Notes: generated by a model from the sequence alone, not told the origin. Counted from the stretch's first letter, positions 46,713 through 56,338 are shown. The stretch is DNA of 64,000 nucleotides from Clostridiales bacterium (GCA_017510605.1 JAFWMQ010000008.1:146234-210233), one strand, 5' to 3'. Translations and numbers: made by a program.

Positions 46713-46900
46713 CGACGGACCAAACTGACTATTATCCGTTTTTAGTCCGTCGTTTTTATGTTAAGAGATGCTGTTTTCAGCAAATCCGACGGACTAAAAA
46801 CATGTTTCTCTCATTCTAGTCCGTCGAAAACCGGTAAATATATGATTTCCAGGCGAAAAATGACGGACTAAAAAGCCTTTTCGCGCATTTTAGTCCGTCG
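46713..46900. repeat. Three CGACGGACTAAA / TTTAGTCCGTCG inverted repeats in tandem
   Basis: The 320-bp gap 46667-46986 holds no gene. Stems: CGACGGAC 46713-46720 with GTCCGTCG 46745-46752 (followed by TTTTT, a likely terminator for the HIT gene); CGACGGACTA 46787-46796 with TAGTCCGTCG 46817-46826; GACGGACTAAAA 46862-46873 with TTTTAGTCCGTC 46888-46899. The arms are conserved while the loops differ. Confidence 0.8.
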
Positions 46901-46931
46901 AACAGTAATGGATATATAAAAACCAATAAAC

Positions 46932-46964
46932 AAGGGGCTGTGATAACTTAAATCACAGCCCCTT
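46932..46964 (-). terminator. Strong hairpin terminator after the zinc-ribbon gene
   Basis: AAGGGGCTGTGAT (46932-46944) pairs perfectly with ATCACAGCCCCTT (46952-46964), 13 bp. It lies 23 bp beyond the minus-strand gene stop, with T-rich sequence on that strand. Confidence 0.8.
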
Positions 46965-46986
46965 AAGTAAAGACTAATAAATTACC

Positions 46987-48684
46987 TTACATATCGTCAG
47001 CGCCTGAAAGTGTATCCTGTCCGACATTACCGCCTGCAACAGACATGAGTTCCAGCTGGTACCAATATCCGTATTGGAATGTGAATTCAGGATCATCACC
47101 GTTATAAAGCTGGGTGTAACGTCCGCTCTCGCCGAAGAGATCAGTCTCGCCGTACCATTCAGTTCCGTAACCGACCTTGATCGTATATGTGTCTGCTGCA
47201 ACATAGAGTGTGACACTTTCGTCAGGTCTGAGGAATACCTGGGCACAAACATCGCCGTCGGAATCATAGAATCTGATTATCAACGATTTAATGCCGGAAG
47301 GCGCATAGATCTCTAATTCGATGCTTCCGTCATTGACCATGCAGTCGCCGGTCTCAGGAAGTTCCTGCGGACAAGCCTTAGCCATTTCTTCGGAATCCTT
47401 GAAATACGTGATGGTCTCGAACTGCTTCATTGCCTTATAGTATTCGCCGTTCTCATAGTATTCCATGGCTTTGTTATAAGTATTGGTGCAGTTATCCAGA
47501 TCTGTCTGAACACGGGTAAGAACATATGGAGCGTCCCTGAAATCTCCGATTTTTTCAAAGATCTGGATCGCTTCCTCGTATTCATAATTCATCCACTTGT
47601 TGTAGGCGTAATTGTACCAGAGGCCGTTAACAGCGGTTTCTGCAAGTGCTTTCTCCTCAACACTTGCCAGATCCAAAGCATCATCAAAAGCCTGAGGATC
47701 AGAAACATAGTTATTATTGGCAATATACTCTTTGCTGATGAGAGACTGCTCAGAGCCCAGAGGCTTATCTATGTATGCCAGATCAAGATCCTGGATCTGA
47801 ATGCCATAGAGGTATCCGATCGCACTTATCCAGTCCTGCTCTTCTATATAACCGTAAATCCGGCACATGTCTTTCTCGTAATCATATTTGTCACCGAAAA
47901 GTGTCAGTGAATCAAATTTGTCGGCTGCTTCAAAATAGTTTTCCGCATCCTTATCTTCGAAAGCTGCTTTAAGTGTCGTGTATTCATCTAAAAGAGCTTT
48001 TGCCTCTTTGCCCTTGTCGTCATTTCCGAAGAACTTTGAGCGGGTATTCAGCATTTCGATAATGCCGTCATAATCTCCGGCCTCGTCAAGGGAATCGAGC
48101 TTCTCATATTCTATTTCGAGCTGGGCATACTCTGCCCAATACTCTGAATCCTTGAAATCTTTCAGTTCGGTAAATGTACTGAGAGCTGTCTTATAATCTT
48201 CATCATTGATGGCTTCCATTCCCTTGTCATACTTGCTGGAAGTAAGGAAATAGGACACGCCGAAACCGGCACCTGCAAGTAATGCGATGCCGAGAACTAT
48301 TGCACCGATGATAATGGCCGGCTTAGCTGATTTTTTCTTTTTGGGTTTAGCCTCAGCTGTAGCGGCAGGAGTCTCAACAACGGGCTCTGCAGCAACCGTA
48401 GCTGCAGGAGCAGGTGTTTCAGCAACTGGCTCGGGAGCAGTAACAGGAGCTACGGGAGCGGTTGCTTCAGCGACGGGTTCCGGAGCAGCAACCGGAGCTG
48501 CAGCAGCGGGAGCTTCAGCAACTGGTTCCGGTGCAGTAACCGGGGCTGCGGGAGCAGGTGTCTCTGCAACATGTTCAGCAGCCGGTTCAGTTGTTGTTGC
48601 CGGTGCTGACTCAGGTTGTTTAGTACCGCAAAAGGGACAAAAGACTTCGGATTCCAATGGTTTTCCGCAATTAGAACAAAACAT
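46987..48684 (-). CDS. Zinc-ribbon membrane protein with Pro-Ala repeat linker and TPR-like domain
   Basis: 565 aa. An N-terminal zinc ribbon (CSNCGKPL and CPFCGTKQ) is followed by a low-complexity linker of near-identical repeats (APEPVAETPAPAAPVT type, about residues 25-110). A basic patch precedes one membrane segment (about 122-143). The outside part carries repeated TPR-like segments (DEDYKTALSTFTELKDFKDS, EYYKAMKQFETITYFKDSEE) and ends in a beta-rich domain. Function unknown; this layout is common in Clostridia. Repeat copy number may vary between strains. Confidence 0.8.
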   Translation of the reverse strand: MFCSNCGKPLESEVFCPFCGTKQPESAPATTTEPAAEHVAETPAPAAPVTAPEPVAEAPAAAAPVAAPEPVAEATAPVAPVTAPEPVAETPAPAATVAAEPVVETPAATAEAKPKKKKSAKPAIIIGAIVLGIALLAGAGFGVSYFLTSSKYDKGMEAINDEDYKTALSTFTELKDFKDSEYWAEYAQLEIEYEKLDSLDEAGDYDGIIEMLNTRSKFFGNDDKGKEAKALLDEYTTLKAAFEDKDAENYFEAADKFDSLTLFGDKYDYEKDMCRIYGYIEEQDWISAIGYLYGIQIQDLDLAYIDKPLGSEQSLISKEYIANNNYVSDPQAFDDALDLASVEEKALAETAVNGLWYNYAYNKWMNYEYEEAIQIFEKIGDFRDAPYVLTRVQTDLDNCTNTYNKAMEYYENGEYYKAMKQFETITYFKDSEEMAKACPQELPETGDCMVNDGSIELEIYAPSGIKSLIIRFYDSDGDVCAQVFLRPDESVTLYVAADTYTIKVGYGTEWYGETDLFGESGRYTQLYNGDDPEFTFQYGYWYQLELMSVAGGNVGQDTLSGADDM

Positions 48685-48853
48685 AGGGGGTACCTCACAA
48701 GATTAAAATGCCTACGGTTACAATATGATTTTACACGATATTTGCATATATCACAAAAAATTTATTCATTTTAAGATGATGTATAATTATTTGCGTCTGA
48801 ATTTTACAAAATCCAAGAGATTTTGATTATCAGATTTAAGAAGTGAATGAAAG

Positions 48854-49573
48854 ATGACTAACAGTTTGAACAGAAAATATATAGGATTTCTTGACGGGAC
48901 GATGCTGAAGATCATAGCTATGGTCTGTATGGTCTTCGATCATGTGGGAGATTTTTTCTTTCCTGAAGTGATGTGGCCGAGGATGGTCGGAAGGCTTGCC
49001 ATGCCAATCTTCTCATTTTGTATTGCGGAAGGCTATATTTATACCAGAGACAAGAACAAATATATGCTGAGAATGGGTATATTTGCTCTTGTAAGTGAAG
49101 TCCCGTTCGATCTTGCATCTGACGGGAAGCTCAATCTTAGTCATCAGAATATTATGCTGACTTTCTTTCTGTCTATACTCGCCCTGAGGCTTTTTGATCT
49201 TATCCGCGGAGATCGAAAAGAGGATACGGGTAAATACAGCGCAGGCAGGACAGTCCTCGGAATACTGGCCGTGGCTGTAATAGCGGTTATTGCAACTCTG
49301 GTCAAGGCAGACTATATATTCTTTGCAGTTATTGCAGTCTTCCTGTTCTATGTCTTCAAGGATGTTAATCATTATGCAAGGACCGGAATGGGAGTTGCTT
49401 TTCTTGCAGTTACAAGGACCATGGGGTTCTATTGCGCGACAGGCCTCAGTCTTATCCCTCTGTTCCTGTATAACGGAAAGAAGGGAAAAGGTCTTAAGTG
49501 GCTGTTTTATGTTTTCTATCCGGGACATTTGTTGCTGCTCTATATCATTAAGCAGTTATTGGTCACCAGATGA
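48854..49573 (+). CDS. TraX-family membrane protein
   Basis: 239 aa, about eight membrane segments. Opening LDGTMLKIIAMVCMVFDHVG and VGRLAMPIFSFCIAEGYIYT are typical of TraX, the membrane acetyltransferase-like family named for F-pilin N-acetylation. In Firmicutes the family is chromosomal without conjugation genes and its substrate is unknown. No conjugation genes are seen here. Confidence 0.87.
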   Translation: MTNSLNRKYIGFLDGTMLKIIAMVCMVFDHVGDFFFPEVMWPRMVGRLAMPIFSFCIAEGYIYTRDKNKYMLRMGIFALVSEVPFDLASDGKLNLSHQNIMLTFFLSILALRLFDLIRGDRKEDTGKYSAGRTVLGILAVAVIAVIATLVKADYIFFAVIAVFLFYVFKDVNHYARTGMGVAFLAVTRTMGFYCATGLSLIPLFLYNGKKGKGLKWLFYVFYPGHLLLLYIIKQLLVTR

Positions 49574-49606
49574 TAAGTTTTGACAAAAGAACCGGAGGTT
49601 TTTTGT

Positions 49607-50407
49607 ATGTCAGATAACAGAAAAGAATTAGGAGAAACATTTGATACTGCGGCTTCTTTGTATGATAAGATGCGCCCAGGCTATGTTGAAGAGATATATA
49701 AGACGATCTTTGATTACATTCAGATAGATAACTCCAGCCGTGTTGTTGAAGTCGGAAGCGGGAGCGGACAGGCTTCGCTGCCGGTACTTAAGACCGGATG
49801 TGAGTTCACTGCCGTTGAGTATGGTGAGAAACTGTCGCAGTTGCTGAAAGACAAATTTAAAGAGTATGAGAGATTCAATGTAGTTACCGGGAAGTTTGAA
49901 GATGTTTTAATTGATGAGAACTCCTGTGACCTTGTTTTCTCCGCGACAGCTTTCCATTGGATTCCGGAAGAGATCGGATATCCTAAGGTATATTCGATCC
50001 TGAAATCCGGCGGCGCTTTCGCACGTTTTGCCAACCGTCCGCATATCAGTCAGGATAATCCGGATCTTGCTAGTGAAATAGATGAAATTTATAACGGTCA
50101 TTACAATAAGTTTTATGGTGTTAAGTCCGGTTCAAAAAAGTGGTTTACAGAGGATAATGCCAGAGAGATATCTTTGATCCCTGCCAAATACGGTTTCACT
50201 GATATTGAGTATCACTTATTCTGCCGCACAAGAGAATTCACTGCTAAAGAATACATTGCACTGCTTGGTACTTACTCCGATCATATTGCTATTGAGGAAA
50301 GTATCAGGAATGTATTCTTCGGAAAAATAGAAGATGCAATCAACCGTTACGGCGGAACAATTTCAATAAATGACACATTGGATCTTGAGTTAGCCAGAAA
50401 AAAATAA
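49607..50407 (+). CDS. Class I SAM-dependent methyltransferase
   Basis: 266 aa from the ATG at 49607 (GGAGG at 49594-49598). SAM motif I VVEVGSGSGQASLPVL, motif II region TAVEYGEKL, and the post-motif segments SATAFHWIPEE and ILKSGGAFARF. It resembles the methyltransferase type 11 proteins opening with FDTAASLYDKMRPGYVEEI. Substrate unknown. Separate from the next operon by a riboswitch-containing leader. Confidence 0.85.
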   Translation: MSDNRKELGETFDTAASLYDKMRPGYVEEIYKTIFDYIQIDNSSRVVEVGSGSGQASLPVLKTGCEFTAVEYGEKLSQLLKDKFKEYERFNVVTGKFEDVLIDENSCDLVFSATAFHWIPEEIGYPKVYSILKSGGAFARFANRPHISQDNPDLASEIDEIYNGHYNKFYGVKSGSKKWFTEDNAREISLIPAKYGFTDIEYHLFCRTREFTAKEYIALLGTYSDHIAIEESIRNVFFGKIEDAINRYGGTISINDTLDLELARKK

Positions 50408-50496
50408 TTCCGGGTTTTCAGTTGTTTTTTATGAAATTTGATGAAATATCGCGCTTGACAGATTTTTCACCGGTTGTTAGCATTTAAAAGTAATCC

Positions 50497-50577
50497 CATG
50501 GGGGAGTAGCAAGCGCTCAGCGCAGCAAGTCAACATCCTGGAATATTCCTGGCTTGTTTTAAATTGCGAGACTCATG
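50497..50577 (+). ncRNA. Probable yybP-ykoY (manganese) riboswitch aptamer
   Basis: Conserved marks of this class are seen by eye: ATGGGGGAGTAGC at the 5' side (50498-50510), a small GCGC/GCGC hairpin (50513-50523), AAGTCAACATCCTGG (50527-50541) followed by a GGAA/TTCC hairpin, and GCGAGACTCAT (50566-50576) closing P1 against the GGGGAGT side. It is followed at 50622 by a terminator directly before the ribosome site of an ABC transporter gene, so it should act on transcription; in known members Mn2+ binding turns expression on. Confidence 0.75.
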
Positions 50578-50621
50578 TATAACTGCGAAGCTATACGTGA
50601 CGATTCTCCGAAAATTGTTTT

Positions 50622-50647
50622 GATATGGCTTCGGTCATATCTTTTTT
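50622..50647 (+). terminator. Riboswitch expression platform terminator
   Basis: GATATGGC (50622-50629), TTCG loop, GTCATATC (50634-50641) and six T's (50642-50647). It ends seven bases before GGAGG of the ABC transporter gene, so it must be avoided for expression. Confidence 0.8.
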
Positions 50648-50664
50648 ATTTTTGGAGGCTTTTT

Positions 50665-51381
50665 ATGAGCGAACAAGAGAGAAAGTTCCTTGAGATATGC
50701 GATCTCAGGAAGAGTTTCGGTACCGGTGAAGCAAAGCAGGATGTTTTAAGGGGTATGGACTTCACGGTGAGCAAAGGCGAGTTCTGTGTCCTTCTCGGAC
50801 CGTCAGGTTCAGGCAAGTCGACGCTTCTCAATATCATCGGGGGCATAGATACGCCGGATTCGGGGTACGTAAGCATCAACGGCGACAAGCTTAAGGATAT
50901 GGATGAGAAGATGCTTACGATGTACAGGCGAAAGCACTTAGGCTATGTTTTCCAGATGTATAACCTCATCCCGAATCTTAATGTAAAAGAAAACATAGAG
51001 GTCGGCGCATATCTTTCAGACCACCCCCTCAACGTAGATGAAGTTATCACAACACTAGGTCTGGAAGATCACAAATACAAATATCCCAATCAGTTGTCCG
51101 GAGGTCAGCAGCAGCGTGTCTCAATAGGCCGCGCAGTTGTTAAGAATCCGGACATTCTTATGTGTGATGAGCCCACGGGAGCTCTTGATTACAAGACTTC
51201 CAAGGAGATCCTCGGCCTCATCGAGAACTGCAATAAGAAGTTCGGCAACACCATAATAATGGTTACGCACAACGAAGCGATCAGGCATATGGCAGATCAC
51301 GTTATCAAACTTCGTGACGGTATCGTCCGCCATAACGACATTAACGATAAGAAGATCCCTGCTTCCGATCTCGAGTGGTAA
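50665..51381 (+). CDS. MacB/LolD-type ABC transporter ATPase
   Basis: 238 aa from the ATG at 50665 (GGAGG at 50654-50658); the longer in-frame start at 50575 lies in the riboswitch. Walker A GPSGSGKST, Q-loop VFQMYNLIPN, signature LSGGQQQR, Walker B LMCDEPTGALD, H-loop VTHNEAI. It pairs with the FtsX-type permease 13 bp downstream. Such pairs act as mechanotransmitters or export/extract lipophilic or peptide substrates. Control by a manganese-type riboswitch is unusual. Confidence 0.92.
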   Translation: MSEQERKFLEICDLRKSFGTGEAKQDVLRGMDFTVSKGEFCVLLGPSGSGKSTLLNIIGGIDTPDSGYVSINGDKLKDMDEKMLTMYRRKHLGYVFQMYNLIPNLNVKENIEVGAYLSDHPLNVDEVITTLGLEDHKYKYPNQLSGGQQQRVSIGRAVVKNPDILMCDEPTGALDYKTSKEILGLIENCNKKFGNTIIMVTHNEAIRHMADHVIKLRDGIVRHNDINDKKIPASDLEW

Positions 51382-51394
51382 GGAGGAAGCGAAA

Positions 51395-54091
51395 ATGAAG
51401 AATCCGCTTATCAAAAGGGTCCCCAAGGAACTGATAGGGGACTGGCAGAAATATCTTGTAATTATAGTCTTCATGGTGCTCATGATCGGCTTTGTCTCGG
51501 GAATGTCCGTCGGCCGTGACAGTATGCTTGAAGCGATCAACACAGGAAAGATAACGTTAAAGCTCGAAGACGGTTCTTTCGAGTTCAAGAACAAAGCATC
51601 TGAAGAGCTTATCGGAGCAGTCGAAAAAGGCGGTATGGCTGACGTAAGAGAATATCTTATCAACAAGGGATATGAGGAAGCTGATGAAGAAGTTGCCAGG
51701 GCTGTTGATGAAGAACTCGAAAAGCAGGTAACAGAAGGAATCGAGACTGCAGTCCGTTCGCAGTGTGAAGCATTGGGCATTACCGATGAGGATATGATCC
51801 AAAACCAGATCGATGCCTTCATGGAAGAAAACTACGACACTGCTCTGGAAGAAGCGCGTGATTCGGAAGAGTTCAAAAAGGCGGTAGAAGATGCGTATAA
51901 GGAAGCTCACGAAGAAGTAGTCAAAGCCGTTGATGAGAAATGGGATGAGACCGTAGAAGAATACGATCTCGATGATCCGGATTTCGCGCCCGTGGCAGTA
52001 ACCGTATATGAACATTTCTTCAAGAACGAAGATGAAGATTTCAATAAAGACGGCACGAGGGATGCGACAGTAAGAGTCTTCAGCAGCAGTGACGAAGTCG
52101 ATCAGGCATCTTTCAATGAAGGCCGCGCGCCCGAGAATGAGAATGAGATTGCCATCGACAGAATGCACGCGAGCAACGTAGGCATCAAGGCAGGCGATAC
52201 GATCCGTGTCGGAGGTAAGGAATTTACGGTCGTCGGACTGCTGTCTTACATCAACTACACTTCTCTGCATGAGAACAACAACGACCTGATGTTCGATGCT
52301 TTCGGATTTGACGTCGCAATGGTAACGCCTGAGGGCTTTGATTCTCTGCGCACCAGAACGCATTACAGCTATGCATATTTCTACGACGTAAAACCTTCAG
52401 ATAAGACCGCGCAGGCAGACTATGCCGAGAAATTCATGAAGGCCTTGATCACGCAGTCTGTGGTCTTCGAGAATGACCTGGAGGATTTCCTTCCTGAGTG
52501 CTACCGCCAGGCTTCTAATTTCGCGCCTTCCGACGTGGAAGGCGATACTGCGGGAACAGAGACACTCTGCTACATTCTCATCGCAGTAATAGCGTTTATT
52601 TTCGCGATAACGATAAGCAATACGATCGATAAGGAAGCCTCCGTCATCGGAACGATGCGCGCATCGGGTTATACGAAAGGCGAGCTCATCGCGCACTATC
52701 TCTCTACCCCCGTGGTCGTAACCCTGATAGGCGCTGTCATCGGCAATATCCTGGGTTACACATTGTTTAAGGAAGCTGCGGTAAATATCTATTTCGAGAC
52801 TTACAGTCTGCCTAATTGCGGTGTTGTGTGGAGTCCGATGGCGCTCGTGAAGACGACGATAATCCCGCTGCTCTTAATGTTCCTGATCAATCTTTTCGTT
52901 ATCGTCAGAAAGCTTCAGTTAAGCCCTCTGAAGTTCTTAAGACATGATCTCAAGAGATCGAAAAGAACGAAGGCGAGAAGGCTTCCCAAATGGTCTTTCA
53001 TGAACAGGTTCAGGTTAAGGATACTGTTCCAGAACATCCCGAATTACGCGATCCTCATCTTCGGTATCGTATTTGTCGAAGTCATGCTCTGCTTCGCGTT
53101 CGGCCTGCCGGATTCACTGAATAACTATGGCGACCGCGCTCCTGACATGCTTTTCGCGAAGTACCAGTACATGCTGATGAATACCAAAGATGACGACGGA
53201 AACGAGCTTGTTACCGCGAACGAGGATGCGGAAAGATTCAATGAGACTTCGCTTCTTTATGAGAAGAACGTCACGTCATTTATCAAAGGAAGAGGCAGCG
53301 GAGGAACCAATGAATCGGTTGCCGTTTACGGCATCGAGGATGGCAGTAAGTATGTGGACATCGATGCAGAACTCGAAGACGGAAAGGTCTATATCTCGAG
53401 CGCTTTCGATGACAAATTCGGTTTTGGCGTTGGCGATAGGATCAATCTTAAGGAAGAGTTCGCGAACAGGAGTTATGAGTTTACCGTAGCAGGCATCGTT
53501 GATTACGAAGGCGGCATTGCGGTGTTCATGCCCAATGACAATTTCATCCGCATTTTCGATAAGAAGGAAGGGTCCTTTACAGGCTATTTCTCGAACGAAG
53601 AAATCACAGATATTGACGAAAAATATTTCGCGACCGTAATCGACAAGGATGACATCGTAAAGGTCACGAACCAGCTCATGCATTCCATGGGCGGCTTCAT
53701 GGTCGTGGCGCAGTACGTTCTTCTGGTGCTTTCCGCCGCCCTGATATTCCTTCTGACCAAGATAATCATCGAGCGGAATGAACACTCGATCTCGATGGTC
53801 AAGATCCTGGGCTTCAAGAACTCTGAGATCAGCTCGCTTTACATGATCCCCACGGCATTCATCGTGCTTTTGTTCACGTTCACCGGGTTTGTCGCAGGCT
53901 ACATCATCCTGATCTATGTTTTCAGGGCATTCATGCTGCAGATGGACGGCTGGTTCACATTCTACATGAGCACTAAATCCATGATAATGTCGATCATTTA
54001 CATGCTTGTCGGTTATGCGGTCGTATCGGTTTTTGATTTCATAAGGATCAGGAAGATTCCGATGGATGAAGCGCTTAAGAATGTAGAGTAA
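51395..54091 (+). CDS. FtsX/MacB-type permease with long acidic extracytoplasmic domain
   Basis: 898 aa from the ATG at 51395 (AGGAGG at 51381-51386). One membrane segment (about 20-40), then a ~370-residue outside region. Its first ~180 residues are strongly acidic and helical (repeated EE/DE with AVDEELEKQV, AVDEKWDETVEEYDLDD) and include an EF-hand-like DEDFNKDGTRD. FtsX core segments follow (ISNTIDKEASVIGTMRASGY), then a second MacB-like outside domain and three final membrane segments. Substrate unknown. The many outside carboxylates could bind divalent metal, which would fit the riboswitch (inference). Confidence 0.88.
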   Translation: MKNPLIKRVPKELIGDWQKYLVIIVFMVLMIGFVSGMSVGRDSMLEAINTGKITLKLEDGSFEFKNKASEELIGAVEKGGMADVREYLINKGYEEADEEVARAVDEELEKQVTEGIETAVRSQCEALGITDEDMIQNQIDAFMEENYDTALEEARDSEEFKKAVEDAYKEAHEEVVKAVDEKWDETVEEYDLDDPDFAPVAVTVYEHFFKNEDEDFNKDGTRDATVRVFSSSDEVDQASFNEGRAPENENEIAIDRMHASNVGIKAGDTIRVGGKEFTVVGLLSYINYTSLHENNNDLMFDAFGFDVAMVTPEGFDSLRTRTHYSYAYFYDVKPSDKTAQADYAEKFMKALITQSVVFENDLEDFLPECYRQASNFAPSDVEGDTAGTETLCYILIAVIAFIFAITISNTIDKEASVIGTMRASGYTKGELIAHYLSTPVVVTLIGAVIGNILGYTLFKEAAVNIYFETYSLPNCGVVWSPMALVKTTIIPLLLMFLINLFVIVRKLQLSPLKFLRHDLKRSKRTKARRLPKWSFMNRFRLRILFQNIPNYAILIFGIVFVEVMLCFAFGLPDSLNNYGDRAPDMLFAKYQYMLMNTKDDDGNELVTANEDAERFNETSLLYEKNVTSFIKGRGSGGTNESVAVYGIEDGSKYVDIDAELEDGKVYISSAFDDKFGFGVGDRINLKEEFANRSYEFTVAGIVDYEGGIAVFMPNDNFIRIFDKKEGSFTGYFSNEEITDIDEKYFATVIDKDDIVKVTNQLMHSMGGFMVVAQYVLLVLSAALIFLLTKIIIERNEHSISMVKILGFKNSEISSLYMIPTAFIVLLFTFTGFVAGYIILIYVFRAFMLQMDGWFTFYMSTKSMIMSIIYMLVGYAVVSVFDFIRIRKIPMDEALKNVE

Positions 54092-54156
54092 CTGATGTTC
54101 GCAGGACAGACAAAATGAGAATGATATAATACTTGTATATCATTGGAGCGGTAACT

Positions 54157-54885
54157 GTGTTTAAGAAGATAGCGTGTACAATATTTATCCTGTTCTTCTC
54201 ACTATCTCTGATAGCGTGTGAAAAGCAGGCGGATCTGAATTCACAGGAGGAAGGCTATATAAGGTCTTTGGTTGACCTGGCAGTAAAATCCGAGGTTATG
54301 GAAAAATACGGCTATGTTCCGGCCGTTATCATCGACAAGATCAAAGCGAGCGATAGAACTGATGATGGTTTCTATTATAGGACTTTTACTGCAGAGGGCT
54401 CATATACTGTGCGTGATGATAACGATGTCACATATGAAGGCCATTATAAAGTAAATGGACATATTGAATCACATGGCGAAGGTTGGGACAGCTGCGATCT
54501 GACCGCGCCAAAGAACGGTATGTCCGTGCTCCCCGAGATTGTGAAGGAAACAGTCCCGACCACGCAGGCAACAACAATTGAGACAACAGTATTGACTCTC
54601 AGTTCCGGTGAAATGATCAGGCTGTCAGAACAGTATTCAAGTGAAGGATATATGATAACGGTTTTTGATCCTTCCGGTGAACTTGATCAGTGTTACGGTG
54701 CATTAGAGTGTTTCCGTGCATATAATGAAAACACGTTATTCGTTGTGTATTTATATGACAGTGCGGAAGCTGCTGAGAATGCCGAGTACAATATGTTTGG
54801 CAACAGGGAGGGAACGCTCCAAAGTGTTGATGCTGACACCTCGATAGTCAACGACAGGATCCTTATTGCCGAGTACCATAAATAA
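54157..54885 (+). CDS. Lipoprotein of unknown function
   Basis: 242 aa from the GTG at 54157 with GGAG at 54145-54148; the frame from 54133 lacks a ribosome site. Signal peptide with lipobox LIAC. A Thr-rich spacer (VPTTQATTIETTV) splits the protein into two small domains. A TATAAT lies upstream at 54125-54130. No family recognised. Confidence 0.7.
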   Translation: MFKKIACTIFILFFSLSLIACEKQADLNSQEEGYIRSLVDLAVKSEVMEKYGYVPAVIIDKIKASDRTDDGFYYRTFTAEGSYTVRDDNDVTYEGHYKVNGHIESHGEGWDSCDLTAPKNGMSVLPEIVKETVPTTQATTIETTVLTLSSGEMIRLSEQYSSEGYMITVFDPSGELDQCYGALECFRAYNENTLFVVYLYDSAEAAENAEYNMFGNREGTLQSVDADTSIVNDRILIAEYHK

Positions 54886-54901
54886 TTATTTTCTGTTCAT
54901 G

Positions 54902-56152
54902 TTATGCACGTGCTTCTCTGCTGTGCATAACATGAATTCCTATATGTCCTGTACCCAGTATAATTGAACTGATGATCAGGAGAATATTCAGCGAATACAA
55001 GCCGAGAAGGAATACGGCGATGACCGGAAGAGTTGCTCCGGCAACAGGATATCCTGCAAAAGAAGTATAGAGATCCTTCATTGTTTTCCCGCTCCTGAAA
55101 TACTTGATCCAGTAGCATTCATAGAGGATCATCAGCACTAATGCCGCTATCCACATTATTATCCTCCAGTCAAAATATAACCCCTCGGGAAGGATCTTAA
55201 TCCTCGGGTTGACGGAGGGAAAGACAAGCAATATTACCGTTACTGCAGCCTCGCCAAAACGTTCCATAGCCAATAGTGCTTTGTTCTCGAGTTCTGTATA
55301 TTTCTCATAATCTTCAGGCTTTCCTTTTTTCGCCCAAATGATATTGGGAACAAAGAGCATTATCATGAAGACCAGTCCTGTTACTGATAACCCCAACTTG
55401 TACGGTTTATCCTCACCATAAATAACAGAACTGATCCTGACAGTGCTTATATCATCACCAAAGTGTTCTCTTAGTTTACCGTATAGGAAATAAGGCTTGG
55501 TGGCTTTTGTGTGATCACTCCCGAAGATTCCCATCACTCTGCCGTCGGTCATATCATATGCTTCGATAAAATTCTCAACCATATAATCTTCCCTGATAAG
55601 CGATAGGCCTTCGTATACCGATGCTCCGGTGTAAAATTCCTCGCCCTGCTTAATGCACCGGACAGCCTTTGCATATTCAGGCGAATCCGCAAGACCATTT
55701 TCTTCAAGATATTCCAGATACCGCTGCCCCGTCGTAGCATTCTGATGGCCTACATCTATACCGTAAAAAACAGTCTCGGGACAGTTTGCTTTGATATCCC
55801 GGAGGAAATTATAATAATCCTCGTTGCAGGCCGCGCTTCCCCGGAGCTCAATGAATACCTGATCAATAATGCTGTTGTCTTCTTCCTTCATCCAGATATT
55901 CAGGAACTCCGCCGTATAATACGGTAATTCTATAAAGAGACTGCGGCATCCTCTTTCGTAATACCGTTCCCACAGATCATATTCGGTATCATAATAAGAC
56001 TTGACACCGTGGTATTCGCCATAGAGCCTGATCTGCGTGGAATCTGAAGGATAGACATCGATCCTGTGATCCGAATATGAGAGAATTGCGCTGACAATTA
56101 TACATATTCCGAGAACACTGAATGCAATAATTGTTTTTATCTTTCCTCTCAT
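54902..56152 (-). CDS. Membrane protein with ChaN/Tiki-like outer domain
   Basis: 416 aa from the ATG at 56152, which has GGGAG just upstream; the frame extends six codons further without that support. One N-terminal membrane segment, then ~200 residues with patterns of the TraB/Tiki/ChaN superfamily (LYGEYHGVKSYYD, LFIELPYYTAEFL, VFYGIDVGHQN, MGIFGSDHT), whose conserved E and H residues bind metal. Five membrane segments follow at the C-terminus. Possibly a membrane metallopeptidase; not assignable with confidence. Confidence 0.65.
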   Translation of the reverse strand: MRGKIKTIIAFSVLGICIIVSAILSYSDHRIDVYPSDSTQIRLYGEYHGVKSYYDTEYDLWERYYERGCRSLFIELPYYTAEFLNIWMKEEDNSIIDQVFIELRGSAACNEDYYNFLRDIKANCPETVFYGIDVGHQNATTGQRYLEYLEENGLADSPEYAKAVRCIKQGEEFYTGASVYEGLSLIREDYMVENFIEAYDMTDGRVMGIFGSDHTKATKPYFLYGKLREHFGDDISTVRISSVIYGEDKPYKLGLSVTGLVFMIMLFVPNIIWAKKGKPEDYEKYTELENKALLAMERFGEAAVTVILLVFPSVNPRIKILPEGLYFDWRIIMWIAALVLMILYECYWIKYFRSGKTMKDLYTSFAGYPVAGATLPVIAVFLLGLYSLNILLIISSIILGTGHIGIHVMHSREARA

Positions 56153-56338
56153 AGTTCTCCCACCGTTCATAAATCACAGAAAATGAAAACATATTCCGAC
56201 AACTTCATTATTACATATATTGATGATATGAAACCATTAAAAATTGTATGGAAGGAAAACGGAACAAGACAGCCCCTAATGATGTCCGGTACGAATTGGT
56301 ATAATGGGAAATATTATTAACCGAGAGGATCATGTTTT

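Noticed and set aside
38438..46900. CRISPR arrays at the two repeat-rich gaps.
   Set aside because: Units are inverted repeats with irregular spacing, few copies, no constant spacer length and no cas genes.
48287..48706. A 139-residue Ala/Gly/Ser-rich frame on the plus strand.
   Set aside because: It is antisense to the Pro-Ala repeat linker of the zinc-ribbon protein and mirrors its repeats.
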